The notes: generated by a model from the letters alone, not told the origin. DNA of 29,571 bases from Clostridia bacterium (GCA_017552165.1 JAFZCF010000128.1:1-29571), one strand, 5' to 3'. Shown: positions 1-7,733, numbered from the stretch's first letter. Made by a program: numbers and translations.

Positions 1-17
1 CGCCGGATGATCCGGCG
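1..17. terminator. Perfect hairpin downstream of the ADP-ribosylglycohydrolase, possible terminator
   Basis: Seven-base inverted arms (CGCCGGA / TCCGGCG) flank a TGA loop, 21 bases past the stop codon of the minus-strand gene. For a minus-strand transcript any U-tract would lie outside the window, so termination cannot be confirmed. On the plus strand a T5 run follows, but seven bases GCCGGAA separate it from the stem, which is a poor fit for an intrinsic terminator. Confidence 0.45.
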
Positions 18-38
18 GCCGGAATTTTTCAAATCGGT

Positions 39-1403
39 TTATTCGGGCATCTGCTCCAGCGTTTTTTTCACGAGCTCCGCGATGTCTGCCTTCTCAGACC
101 CGAAGATGTCGGTCCTGAGCCTGCCGCGAAGCGGATCGGTCCACTCCGGACCGATCTTCCCGGCGCCGTAAAGCATACCGAAGACCGAGCCGGCCGTCGC
201 GCCGTTGCAGTCCGTGTCGTATCCCGTCTGAACGGCAAAGCCGACCGTCCTTCCGTAATCGCCGCCTCCGTAAAGAAGCGCCGCCGACACTATCATCGCG
301 TTCGAGATCGTATGGCACCAGCCGTGAACCGTGTGCTCGTCAAAGGCGTTCCTTATGTGCTCAACGGTTTCGTCAAAGGTTTTTCCTTCATCAAAAAGCC
401 GTACGACGTCGCCGACATGTTTGTAAATCCGCGAGGTCTTCGGGACCTCTGAAAGTCCGCCGAGTATCACGTCCCTGACGTTGTCGCAGACCGCGGCGCA
501 AGCGAGCATGGCCGCCACGAACATTGCACCGTAAATGCCGTTTTTGATATGCGAGAGCGACGCGTCGCGCCAGGCCATCTCGGCTGCGGTTCCTGGGTCG
601 CCCGGATTGATATAACCGTAGTAATCGGCTCTTATCTGAGCGCCTATCCATTCGCGGTAGGCGTTTTTGTAAGTTGCTGTTTTCGGAGGTCTGATCCCCC
701 GGACGAGATTGCAGAACGCGACGCGCTCGGCGGTACAGTAAGCGCCCTTCGGCTGGAGAGATATCCACGTCTCGCCGACGTTTGACGTGGTGAATCCGCG
801 GCCGTATTTTTCAATCAGTTTCTGCGAGATGACTGTGTAATTCGTGTCGTCATCCGAGGGAGCGCAGCAGATCGCGTCGGCACAGCAGGAATGCTCCCTT
901 ATTACGCGGTCCGCCATATCATCGCTGTCCGTAACGTCCGGGCTGACGATATAACGGCGCATGGGGTAATTACCCGTTCTCATGAGAAACGGAACGAGAT
1001 AATCCGAAGTGACGCCCTCAACGGGTTTGCCGAGAAGACATCCGCAGATCCTTCCAAGCCAGGCGCCGCTTATCTTGTCTTCGAGAACGTCCGCGCGGGG
1101 AGCGGAGGCCGTGACGGATCTGCCGTCTCTCAGAGCGCGTATGCCTTCGAGATCGGACGGCTCGGTATAAGGATATCCTTCCTTTACGCCCAACTCCGAG
1201 ACCATATCGAAAATGACGTCGGAAAGGCGCTCCTTTTCGGCGCCGTCCGGAAGCTCCGCGACCGCGTCGAAAAGTTTTTTATACCGCTCAACGTCAAGCC
1301 CCTCGTCGACGGACTGCTCGTATTCTATGGCGAGATTTTTGGAATAAACCTCCCAGCCGTCCATCGAGGCGTAATCGGGACTGTAATCGACAGTTTTGCC
1401 CAT
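39..1403 (-). CDS. ADP-ribosylglycohydrolase family protein
   Basis: This 454-residue protein belongs to the DraG/ARH-type ADP-ribosylglycohydrolases, metal-dependent enzymes that remove ADP-ribose or related groups from proteins or small molecules in the cytoplasm. The catalytic domain starts near residue 108 with the typical GAWLGRICGCLLGKPVEG entry. The two metal-binding stretches are visible as DDDT at 184-187 and GYDTDCNGATAG near 395. The first roughly 105 residues are a charged helical extension outside the core. The ATG lies 8 bases after the stop of the transketolase C-terminal gene, so it is probably the last gene of that operon; the ribosome site is weak (AGG-like). Which bond it cleaves cannot be read from sequence; a nucleoside or glycoside substrate is also possible. 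The family call is firm, the substrate unknown. Confidence 0.88.
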   Translation of the reverse strand: MGKTVDYSPDYASMDGWEVYSKNLAIEYEQSVDEGLDVERYKKLFDAVAELPDGAEKERLSDVIFDMVSELGVKEGYPYTEPSDLEGIRALRDGRSVTASAPRADVLEDKISGAWLGRICGCLLGKPVEGVTSDYLVPFLMRTGNYPMRRYIVSPDVTDSDDMADRVIREHSCCADAICCAPSDDDTNYTVISQKLIEKYGRGFTTSNVGETWISLQPKGAYCTAERVAFCNLVRGIRPPKTATYKNAYREWIGAQIRADYYGYINPGDPGTAAEMAWRDASLSHIKNGIYGAMFVAAMLACAAVCDNVRDVILGGLSEVPKTSRIYKHVGDVVRLFDEGKTFDETVEHIRNAFDEHTVHGWCHTISNAMIVSAALLYGGGDYGRTVGFAVQTGYDTDCNGATAGSVFGMLYGAGKIGPEWTDPLRGRLRTDIFGSEKADIAELVKKTLEQMPE

Positions 1404-1411
1404 ACCTGCGA

Positions 1412-2359
1412 TTATCCTTTGCGCGCGGCGAGCGATTCCTTCGTACGCGCCGCTATCCGAGCGGGAGTGAGTCCGTATATCTCAAGGAGAGCCGGGACTT
1501 TGCCCGATCTGCCGAATCTGTCGTTTATACCGAGACGGACGACGGGGACCGGACAGGTTTCGCATACCGACTCGGCGACGGCCGAGCCGAGACCGCCGAT
1601 TATGTTGTGCTCTTCGACAGTCACGATGAATCCCGTCTCGCAGGCGCATTTTTCGATCAGTTCGGAATCTATCGGCTTGACGGTGTGCATATTTACGACG
1701 CGGGCGGAAATGCCCTCGGCGGCGAGAATGTCGGCCGCTTCGAGAGACAGCGAAACGGTCACCCCGTTTGCGATGATCGTCACGTCGCTTCCGTCGCGTA
1801 AAACCACGCCCTTCCCTATCTCAAAACGGTAACCGGGGTTGTCGTTTATGACAGGGACCGCGTATCTGCCGAGCCGGACGTAGCAGGGGCCGTAATATTC
1901 CGCGGCCGCTCTTATCATAGCCTCGGTCTCAACGGCGTCGGAGGGGCTCATGACTACGAATCCGGGTATCGAGCGCATGGTGGCGAAATCTTCAAGGCAC
2001 TGATGCGTTGCGCCGTCCTCGCCCACCGTGATTCCGGCGTGCGTCGCGCAGATCTTGACGTTGAGATGAGGGTATCCGATGGAATTGCGCGCCTGTTCGA
2101 ATGCGCGCCCGGCGGCGAACATCGCGAAGGTGCTCGCAAACGGGATAAGACCCGAGGCGGCGAGCCCGGCGGCGATGGAGATCATATTTCCCTCAGCTAT
2201 TCCGCAGTCGAAGAATCTCTCGGGGATCTCTTTTTTGAACTTTACGGTTTTGGTCGCCTCGGCGAGATCGGCGTCGAGGACCACGATTTTATCGTTTTCC
2301 TTTCCGAGCGCGAGGAGCGCGTTTCCGTACGCCTCGCGGGTTGCGATTTTATCAGCCAT
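1412..2359 (-). CDS. Transketolase, C-terminal subunit (split enzyme)
   Basis: This is the pyrimidine-binding plus C-terminal half of a two-subunit transketolase or transketolase-like enzyme, about 315 residues. It works with the N-terminal subunit encoded just upstream to move two-carbon units between sugar phosphates in the non-oxidative pentose phosphate pathway. The motif GIAEGNM holds the glutamate (E56) that activates thiamine diphosphate, and ATHAGITVGEDGATHQ follows in the same domain. I chose the ATG one base after the upstream TAA (TAAAATG, preceded by GTGAGG); an in-frame ATG four codons earlier would overlap the upstream gene. Some split transketolase-like pairs act on other sugars, but the family is clear. 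Confidence 0.92.
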   Translation of the reverse strand: MADKIATREAYGNALLALGKENDKIVVLDADLAEATKTVKFKKEIPERFFDCGIAEGNMISIAAGLAASGLIPFASTFAMFAAGRAFEQARNSIGYPHLNVKICATHAGITVGEDGATHQCLEDFATMRSIPGFVVMSPSDAVETEAMIRAAAEYYGPCYVRLGRYAVPVINDNPGYRFEIGKGVVLRDGSDVTIIANGVTVSLSLEAADILAAEGISARVVNMHTVKPIDSELIEKCACETGFIVTVEEHNIIGGLGSAVAESVCETCPVPVVRLGINDRFGRSGKVPALLEIYGLTPARIAARTKESLAARKG

Positions 2360-2360
2360 T

Positions 2361-3206
2361 TTACACCTCACCGAGAGAGGCGATATACGCGTTTATCTCG
2401 CTGACCGCCTGCTCGTACTCTTCTTTCTTAGGAGCGCTCCCGTGCCACTTTACGTTGTTCTCCATAAAGGACACGCCCTTGCCCTTGACGCTGCGGCATA
2501 TTATCGCGGTCGGCCTGCCGGAGCAGTTCTTTGCCGCCTGTACGGCCGCCTCTATCTCGCTGAAATCATGGGCGTTTATCGTTATAACGTTCCATCCGAA
2601 CGCTTCGAATTTCTTGTCGAAAGGAGTGGGATTGTTGACGTCGGTTATCGGTCCGTCGATCTGAAGGCCGTTGAAATCAAGGAAAAGCGTCAGATTGTCG
2701 AGCTTTTTGGCCGCCGCGAACATCGCGGCCTCCCATACCTGACCTTCCTCTGCCTCGCCGTCTCCGACTATCGCGTAAACGCGGTAATCCTGCTTCTTCA
2801 CTTTCCCGGCGAGTGCCATTCCGCACGCCGCCGATATCCCGAGCCCGAGCGAACCTGTCGTCATGTCGACGCCGGGCGTCCCCTTCATGTCGGGATGACC
2901 CTGCAGATAGCTGTCCGCCTGGCGGAGAGTTTTAAGATCATCCGTCGGGAAGAAGCCCCTCAGCGCGAGCGCCGCGTAAAGTCCCGGCGCGCTGTGGCCC
3001 TTTGAAAGCACGAGACGGTCGCGGTCGTCCTTTTTCGGATCGGCCGGATCGACGTTCATTTCCTCAAAATAAAGATACGCGAGGATGTCCGAGATCGAAA
3101 GCGACCCTCCCGGATGTCCGGAAGCGGCGCTGTAAACCCCTTCAAGCGCACCGAGCTTTATCCTTGCCGAGATCTCGCTCAGCTCTCTGATTCTTTTACC
3201 GTCCAT
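2361..3206 (-). CDS. Transketolase, N-terminal subunit (split enzyme)
   Basis: This is the thiamine-diphosphate-binding half of a split transketolase, 281 residues. Visible landmarks are SGHPGGSLS with H31, SKGHSAPG with H71, and the diphosphate/Mg motif GDGEAEEGQ (148 onward) ending with N179 in LDFNG. It should form the active site together with the next gene, whose start is one base after this stop. I place the start at the ATG that has GGGAG seven bases upstream. A longer frame begins 27 bases earlier, directly at the U-run of the 6S RNA, and has no ribosome site. No separate promoter fits in the 30 bases between the 6S RNA and this gene, so transcription probably enters from upstream. 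Confidence 0.93.
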   Translation of the reverse strand: MDGKRIRELSEISARIKLGALEGVYSAASGHPGGSLSISDILAYLYFEEMNVDPADPKKDDRDRLVLSKGHSAPGLYAALALRGFFPTDDLKTLRQADSYLQGHPDMKGTPGVDMTTGSLGLGISAACGMALAGKVKKQDYRVYAIVGDGEAEEGQVWEAAMFAAAKKLDNLTLFLDFNGLQIDGPITDVNNPTPFDKKFEAFGWNVITINAHDFSEIEAAVQAAKNCSGRPTAIICRSVKGKGVSFMENNVKWHGSAPKKEEYEQAVSEINAYIASLGEV

Positions 3207-3233
3207 TGTACGTCTCCCGTAAATAATTTTCAT

Positions 3234-3420
3234 AAAAACCCGCGCTGCCGTCGGCGGTCATTCGAAACCTGCTTTCAAGCAGGGCGGTGCCCTCCCGCGT
3301 CGTTCACGTTTCCGTCGATCCGCCTCGCGGCGGAGAGGCCTGCATTACTTGATGGCGGTTCCGGGCTCCATTGAATTCGTGTAGGTTTTAACGACCTTCC
3401 ATTATCGAACAGCGCAGGCG
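3234..3420 (-). ncRNA. ssrS: 6S RNA
   Basis: The gap between the DUF1292 gene and transketolase folds like 6S RNA, the regulator that mimics an open promoter and binds housekeeping RNA polymerase. Seen directly: a nine-pair closing stem (CCTGCGCTG at 3418-3410 with CAGCGCGGG at 3247-3239); the characteristic TGTTCG at 3411-3406 facing CGACGGCA at 3253-3246, the same pairing region as in Escherichia coli 6S; an apical hairpin with a GCGA tetraloop (3319-3334); a small hairpin CCTGCT-TGAA-AGCAGG (3268-3283) on the 3' side of the central region; and five U residues right after the closing stem. The length of about 187 bases fits the family. The exact 5' end is uncertain by several bases. It may have its own promoter or be processed from the DUF1292 transcript. 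Confidence 0.82.
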
Positions 3421-3426
3421 TTTGAG

Positions 3427-3708
3427 TCAGGCGTCGTAGTCTATCTCCTCGAAGAGTTCCTCGTCGAAGATCTCAGCCACTTTGTTGAATTCATCGTCGT
3501 CGTCAATCGTCACGAGGATGTCGTCTCCGTCCTCGTCGACGTCGGATTTGAGTATCACGTACTCGTTGTTCTCGTTATCCTCGAGCGGAACGAGCGCAAG
3601 ATACGTCTCGCCGTTCAGCTCTGTGGAGCCGATAAGCTCGAACTGTTTCTCCACGCCGTCCTCATCCGTAAGGGTGAATATTTCCTCGTCAAAAATCTCG
3701 TCTGCCAT
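3427..3708 (-). CDS. DUF1292 (YrzB-like) acidic protein
   Basis: A 93-residue, very acidic protein of the DUF1292 family, common in Firmicutes and of unknown function. The core pattern is visible: FTLTDEDGVEKQFELIG, then YLALVPLED, then EYVILKSDVDEDGDDILVTIDDDDEFNKV. In Bacilli homologues lie near alaS-yrzL-yrrK, but that context is absent here. It has a consensus promoter (TTGACA, 17 bases, TATAAT) and a leader of about 24 bases with an AAAGG-type ribosome site. The 6S RNA begins within about ten bases of its stop codon, so the two may share a transcript. No catalytic residues or membrane segments are visible. Confidence 0.88.
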   Translation of the reverse strand: MADEIFDEEIFTLTDEDGVEKQFELIGSTELNGETYLALVPLEDNENNEYVILKSDVDEDGDDILVTIDDDDEFNKVAEIFDEELFEEIDYDA

Positions 3709-3739
3709 GTTCTCGCTGCCTTTCGTTGTTTTCGGCTAA

Positions 3740-3768
3740 ATTATATCTCAAAGGCGGCGGTTTGTCAA
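3740..3768 (-). promoter_or_regulatory. Promoter of the DUF1292 gene (and perhaps 6S RNA and transketolase)
   Basis: On the minus strand TTGACA (3768-3763) and TATAAT (3745-3740) are both perfect, with a 17-base spacer. Predicted transcription start is near 3733, about 24 bases before the DUF1292 ATG. Confidence 0.85.
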
Positions 3769-3823
3769 TAAGACGCGATCAAAAAATGGCCGGTCCATAC
3801 GATAAATATTGTCCCCCGCGCGC

Positions 3824-3852
3824 TTGAATTGAGAGACGATATATGATATAAT
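3824..3852 (+). promoter_or_regulatory. Promoter of the prs operon
   Basis: TTGAAT (3824-3829) and TATAAT (3847-3852) are 17 bases apart, with TGA directly before the -10, an extended -10 element. Predicted start is near 3859, only 20-odd bases before the prs ATG. It is divergent from the DUF1292 promoter about 55 bases away. Confidence 0.82.
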
Positions 3853-3881
3853 TTTAGGACCAACGGTTCGGAGGATCTATT

Positions 3882-5024
3882 ATGGACAACAGTTATTTCG
3901 GCGAGCTCTCCGTGGTCGGCATGCCCGGGTGCGAGGAGTTCGTCGGCAAAGTTAACAATTATCTTCAGGAATGGCGCGGGAGCCGGGGCAACGAGAGCTT
4001 CATAGTTTTCCCGGAGCTCAAGAGATTCAGCAACGGCGAAGGCAAGGCCGTTCTCCACGAGTCATACCGCGGACGCGACGTTTATATCATTTCCGACTTC
4101 TATAACTACGGCGTGACATACAAAATGTACGGCAAGGAATATCCGATGAGCCCGGACGACCATTTTGCCGATCTCAAGCGTATAATAAACGCGATAGGCG
4201 GCAAGGCGCGCCGCATCACGGTCATCATGCCCATGCTGTACGAAAGCAGACAGGACAAGCGGCACGTGCGCGAGTCGCTCGATTGCGCAGTCGCCCTGAG
4301 AGAACTCGAAAACATGGGCGTCACGAACATCATAACCTTCGACTGCCACAATATCGGGGTTCAGAACGCGATACCGCTCATCGGCTTCGACAACATCCAG
4401 CCGACCTATCAGATGATAAAGGCGCTCGTCAAGACCGTCAAGGACATAGTTCTCGACAGAGACCACCTTATGATCATTTCCCCCGACGAAGGCGGAATGA
4501 CCCGCTCGATGTATTATTCGTCGATGCTGTCGCTCGATCTCGGTATGTTCTACAAGCGCCGCGACTACTCCGTCGTTGTAAACGGCAAAAACCCCATAGT
4601 GGCGCACGAATATCTCGGACGCTCGGTAAAGGGCAAGGACGTCATAATCGTCGACGACATTATTTCGTCGGGACAGTCCATCCTCGACGTCGCCGGGAGT
4701 CTCAAGGAGCGCGGCGCGAAGCGGATATTTGCCTTCGCGACCTTTGGTCTTTTCTGCGAAGGGCTCGACGCCGTCGACAAGGCGTACGCCGACGGGATCA
4801 TCACGAAAATATTCACCACCAACCTGATCTACCGCTCGCCCGAACTCCTTCAGCGCGAATGGTACCGTCAGGTCGATATGAGCAAATACGTTTCTCTCAT
4901 AATAGATACCCTCAACTGCGATCAGACGATCAGCCACCTCCTCAAGCCCGCGGAGCGCATAAAGGCGCTTCTTGAAAAAATTGACGGCGAAAACAAAGAT
5001 GAAGGACAGCAACAGCAGCAGTAA
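3882..5024 (+). CDS. prs: Ribose-phosphate pyrophosphokinase (PRPP synthetase), long clostridial form
   Basis: This 380-residue enzyme should make PRPP from ribose 5-phosphate and ATP for nucleotide, histidine and NAD synthesis. Landmarks: RFSNGE near residue 48, the ATP loop region MLYESRQDKR (118-127), FDCHN at 153-157 (equivalent to the usual D-H pair), SPDEGG at 200-205, and the PRPP loop VDDIISSGQS at 257-266. It is about 60 residues longer than the usual 315 or so, with an insertion after residue 72 and a C-terminal tail that ends in five glutamines. Its PRPP loop differs from the common DMIDTAGT form. Start: GGAGG seven bases before the ATG. The next ORF overlaps its 3' end. Confidence 0.9.
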   Translation: MDNSYFGELSVVGMPGCEEFVGKVNNYLQEWRGSRGNESFIVFPELKRFSNGEGKAVLHESYRGRDVYIISDFYNYGVTYKMYGKEYPMSPDDHFADLKRIINAIGGKARRITVIMPMLYESRQDKRHVRESLDCAVALRELENMGVTNIITFDCHNIGVQNAIPLIGFDNIQPTYQMIKALVKTVKDIVLDRDHLMIISPDEGGMTRSMYYSSMLSLDLGMFYKRRDYSVVVNGKNPIVAHEYLGRSVKGKDVIIVDDIISSGQSILDVAGSLKERGAKRIFAFATFGLFCEGLDAVDKAYADGIITKIFTTNLIYRSPELLQREWYRQVDMSKYVSLIIDTLNCDQTISHLLKPAERIKALLEKIDGENKDEGQQQQQ

Positions 5025-5187
5025 GTCAAAAATAAGCTACAGCGGTTTCCTGCTCGCAACGATAGACGAGCTGGAGGCTGCCCTCGCCTCGGCCCAGAGC
5101 CGTGAGGAAGCGATTTTTTACCGCACGCTGATAAATCTGAAGCTTCAGCTCGCCCAGGAACGCATAGTGGGGGAGACACTGCTTTGA
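4999..5187 (+). CDS. Small helical protein, candidate antitoxin for the zeta-like kinase
   Basis: I do not recognise this 62-residue protein by family. After a Ser/Lys-rich start it is predicted helical and charged (LATIDELEAALASAQSREE, then FYRTLINLKLQLAQE). It lies between prs, which it overlaps by 26 bases, and a zeta-toxin-like kinase, whose TTG start overlaps its TGA stop by four bases, implying translational coupling. Zeta toxins are usually encoded next to a small helical antitoxin, so that role is inferred from position and size only. The ATG at 4999 is preferred; a TTG 27 bases upstream keeps the frame open but would deepen the overlap. The ribosome site at the ATG is weak. Confidence 0.65.
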   Translation: MKDSNSSSKSKISYSGFLLATIDELEAALASAQSREEAIFYRTLINLKLQLAQERIVGETLL

Positions 5188-5771
5188 GCGCTGCGGACAA
5201 GCCCGTTTTCACGGTGATTGCGGGCATAAACGGCGCGGGGAAAACGTCACTGTACAGGGTTCTGAGAGCCGAGCGCGACCTCGGAATGAGGATAAACACC
5301 GACGAGATCGCCTCCTCGATCGGCGACCCGCACGATTCCGTCACCCAGTTCAAAGCGTCCAAGCAGGCCGTTATGCTTATGGACAGATACATATCCGAGA
5401 AAGTGTCGTTTCACGTTGAAACGACATTTTCGGGTGGAGCTACGCTCCGGCATCTCAAAATCGCGAAGCAGAACGGGTTTTACTCGCATCTCTATTTTAT
5501 AGGAGTCGACAGCGTGGAGATTGCGCTTGAACGCGTTCACCGCAGAATGGCTAACGGAGGGCACGGGATAGCCGACACGTATATCATCAGCAAATACAAC
5601 GCGATGAACGACAAGCTGCACACTCTGCTCCCGCTGTTTGACGAGGCCCATCTCTACGACAACACCGACGCCTTCAGACAGATCGCGGTCCTCAGGGACG
5701 GGAAATTCGTCGACTGCGACTCACGGCTTCCTTTCTGGTTCATTCAGCTCGGCAATTTCAATGAAAACTGA
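5184..5771 (+). CDS. Zeta-toxin-like P-loop kinase
   Basis: A 195-residue P-loop kinase of the zeta toxin family (PezT/zeta group), whose studied members phosphorylate UDP-N-acetylglucosamine and block cell-wall synthesis. Visible: Walker A GINGAGKT (14-21), INTDE with D40 in the position of the catalytic aspartate, VETTFS at 78-83, and the arginine/glycine stretch ERVHRRMANGGHG at 116-128. The start is TTG at 5184, supported by GGGGGAG eight bases upstream and by the four-base overlap with the small ORF. Downstream, a HAD phosphatase starts inside its last codons. Chromosomal singletons of this family are not all proven toxins, so a metabolic kinase role remains possible. Confidence 0.85.
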   Translation: MSAADKPVFTVIAGINGAGKTSLYRVLRAERDLGMRINTDEIASSIGDPHDSVTQFKASKQAVMLMDRYISEKVSFHVETTFSGGATLRHLKIAKQNGFYSHLYFIGVDSVEIALERVHRRMANGGHGIADTYIISKYNAMNDKLHTLLPLFDEAHLYDNTDAFRQIAVLRDGKFVDCDSRLPFWFIQLGNFNEN

Positions 5772-6429
5772 CTACGTAATAACAAAATTCTTTATATTCG
5801 ATCTCGACGGTACTCTCGCCGACACGCTGGACGATATAACCTACGCGATGAACAGCGCCTTCGGCATACTGTCTCTGCCGCACGTTGACAGAGCGAGGGT
5901 ACACGCGTCGGTAAACAACGGCTCGCGGATGCTCGTCAGGAGATGTCTCCCCGAGGAAATGCGCGACGACGAGGCCGCGGTTGACCGCGCGCTCGGCGTC
6001 TATGACGAAGAATACATGAAATACTACAGCTTGAGCACGTGTCCTTTCCCCGAGGCAGCGGAGGGGATCGCGATACTTCGCCGCAGAGGCGCGAGGATCG
6101 GCGTCGTTTCAAACAAACAGGATCCGATGGTCAAGGGGCTTGTCGAAAAGCTTTTCCCCCGGATGACCGATTTTTCGCTCGGCACCGGCGCGGGATTTCC
6201 TCCCAAGCCGTCTCCCGAGGGCGCGCTTCACGTCGCAGAGATGCTCGGAGCTCCCTCCCCCGACGTCGTGACCTTTATCGGGGACTCCGACGTTGACATG
6301 TCGCTCGCGAAGGCCGCTGGGATGCAGCCGGTCGGCGTCAGCTGGGGATACAGACCTCCCGAAACGCTTTCCGCAGGCGGCGCGCTTATGATACTGACCT
6401 CCCCGTCCGATTTTCTGAAACTTATATGA
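5761..6429 (+). CDS. HAD-family hydrolase, phosphoglycolate-phosphatase-like
   Basis: A 222-residue haloacid dehalogenase-type phosphatase. Motif I is FIFDLDGTLAD (D14 nucleophile, D16), followed by an alpha-helical cap, motif II VVSNKQ, motif III lysine in PPKPSPEG, and motif IV FIGDSDVDM. This arrangement resembles Gph/PGP subfamily enzymes, which act on phosphoglycolate or other small phosphate esters. The open frame extends further 5', but DLDGT must sit near the N terminus, so I use the ATG at 5761, which overlaps the zeta-like gene by 11 bases. The ribosome site is poor, which suggests coupling. The exact substrate is not readable. Confidence 0.88.
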   Translation: MKTDYVITKFFIFDLDGTLADTLDDITYAMNSAFGILSLPHVDRARVHASVNNGSRMLVRRCLPEEMRDDEAAVDRALGVYDEEYMKYYSLSTCPFPEAAEGIAILRRRGARIGVVSNKQDPMVKGLVEKLFPRMTDFSLGTGAGFPPKPSPEGALHVAEMLGAPSPDVVTFIGDSDVDMSLAKAAGMQPVGVSWGYRPPETLSAGGALMILTSPSDFLKLI

Positions 6430-6437
6430 GGCATATT

Positions 6438-7733
6438 ATGGAAACGAACGAAAAACTGCTTGAATTCATAAACAGCTCGGTGACGCCGTTTCACTGCGTC
6501 GATACCGTAGCGGGCATACTTGACGAAAACGGCTTTACGCGGCTGAGCGAAAGCGGTGATTTTGTCCTCGAAAAAGGCGGAAAATACTACGTTGCGCGAA
6601 ACGAATCTTCGCTTATTGCTTTCACGGTGCCGTGCGAACAGCCCTCCGGCTTTATGATCGGCGCGGCGCATACCGATTCGCCTTCGTTCCGTATAAAAGA
6701 CGTCCCGACGACCTTTTCCACGGGATACGTAAAGGTCAACACCGAGGGATACGGCGGGATGCTTTGCGCAACGTGGCTCGACAGGCCTCTCTCGGCGGCC
6801 GGGCGCGTGACTTTCCGCAAAGACAGGAAACTGTTTACGATAAACATCGACCTGAAAAAGCCGCTTTTCATCATTCCTTCGGTGGCCATCCACATGGACA
6901 GAAACGCGAACTCCGGCGCAAACTATAACATGGCGCAGGATATGCAGGCGGTTTTCTCTCTTAACGAAAAAAGCGATCTTAAAAAGCTCGTCGCGGACGC
7001 GGCCGGCTGCGCGCCGGACGACGTCGTCGGAACGGATCTCATGCTTTATCAGAACGGCGGCGTCGTGTGGGGCGCAGAGAACGAGTTTGTCTCCTCTCCG
7101 CGGCTCGACGACCTGCAGTCACTTTTTGCCCTGACGGAAGGATTTGTCGGAGCGAATAACGGCCGCGCCGTCCCCGTTCTCTACGTCGCCGACAACGAGG
7201 AGGTCGGATCGTCGACAAAACAGGGCGCCGGATCGGCCATGCTCGGCGACGTTCTTTTCAGGATATGCGAATCTCTCGGAATGAACAGGAGCGGCTATCT
7301 GCGCATGCTGGCGGGCAGTTTCCTGGTATCCGCCGACAACGCCCACGCCGTACACCCGAACCATCCCGAATACGCGGACAGATCCAACCATCCGAAACTG
7401 AACGAAGGCATCGTGATAAAGTTCAACTCAAACCAGAGATATTGTACCGACTCCGTTTCTGCCGGCGTTTTCAGAGAAATATGCTCGCGTGCCGGCGTAC
7501 CGACCCAGGTGTTTGCCAACCGCTCTGACATACCCGGCGGCTCCACCCTCGGGAACATAGCCGTGACGAAAACTCCGGTCAGCGCCGTTGACGTCGGTCT
7601 GCCTCAGCTCGCCATGCACTCGTCGTTCGAGACCGCCGGAGCGAAAGACACGGAATATCTCATCAAGGCGATGCAAATCTTTTTCTCGTCGTCGATAACC
7701 TCCGAAAGCGACGGCACCGTTTCGATTAACTGA
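6438..7733 (+). CDS. M18 family aspartyl aminopeptidase
   Basis: A cytoplasmic dizinc aminopeptidase of family M18, 431 residues, which removes N-terminal acidic or other residues from peptides. Landmarks: AAHTDSPSF with H78 and D80, SPRLDDLQS near 220, DNEEVGS (252-258) with the catalytic glutamate pair, DNAHAVHPNHPE, and the C-terminal LPQLAMHSSFE with a metal-binding histidine. I prefer the ATG at 6438 because GAGG lies six bases upstream. An in-frame ATG at 6426 overlaps the HAD stop codon (ATGA) but has no ribosome site. It is the last gene of the prs cluster; a short T-run follows the stop, but I see no convincing stem. Confidence 0.92.
   Translation: METNEKLLEFINSSVTPFHCVDTVAGILDENGFTRLSESGDFVLEKGGKYYVARNESSLIAFTVPCEQPSGFMIGAAHTDSPSFRIKDVPTTFSTGYVKVNTEGYGGMLCATWLDRPLSAAGRVTFRKDRKLFTINIDLKKPLFIIPSVAIHMDRNANSGANYNMAQDMQAVFSLNEKSDLKKLVADAAGCAPDDVVGTDLMLYQNGGVVWGAENEFVSSPRLDDLQSLFALTEGFVGANNGRAVPVLYVADNEEVGSSTKQGAGSAMLGDVLFRICESLGMNRSGYLRMLAGSFLVSADNAHAVHPNHPEYADRSNHPKLNEGIVIKFNSNQRYCTDSVSAGVFREICSRAGVPTQVFANRSDIPGGSTLGNIAVTKTPVSAVDVGLPQLAMHSSFETAGAKDTEYLIKAMQIFFSSSITSESDGTVSIN

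Noticed and set aside
891..1832. 313-codon plus-strand open frame opposite the ADP-ribosylglycohydrolase and transketolase genes
   Set aside because: Both overlapped minus-strand genes are clear family members; this frame has no recognisable domain and is a shadow of GC-rich coding DNA.
3207..3233. Longer N terminus of the transketolase subunit starting at the 6S U-run
   Set aside because: It has no ribosome site; the ATG at 3206 has GGGAG at good spacing.
4062..5012. 316-codon minus-strand frame opposite prs
   Set aside because: The plus-strand prs carries all catalytic motifs and has promoter and ribosome site; the opposite frame shows none.
5009..5021. CAG/CAA repeat at the prs end as a phase-variable microsatellite
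   Set aside because: Only about four units, too short to claim slippage; mentioned only as part of the prs tail.
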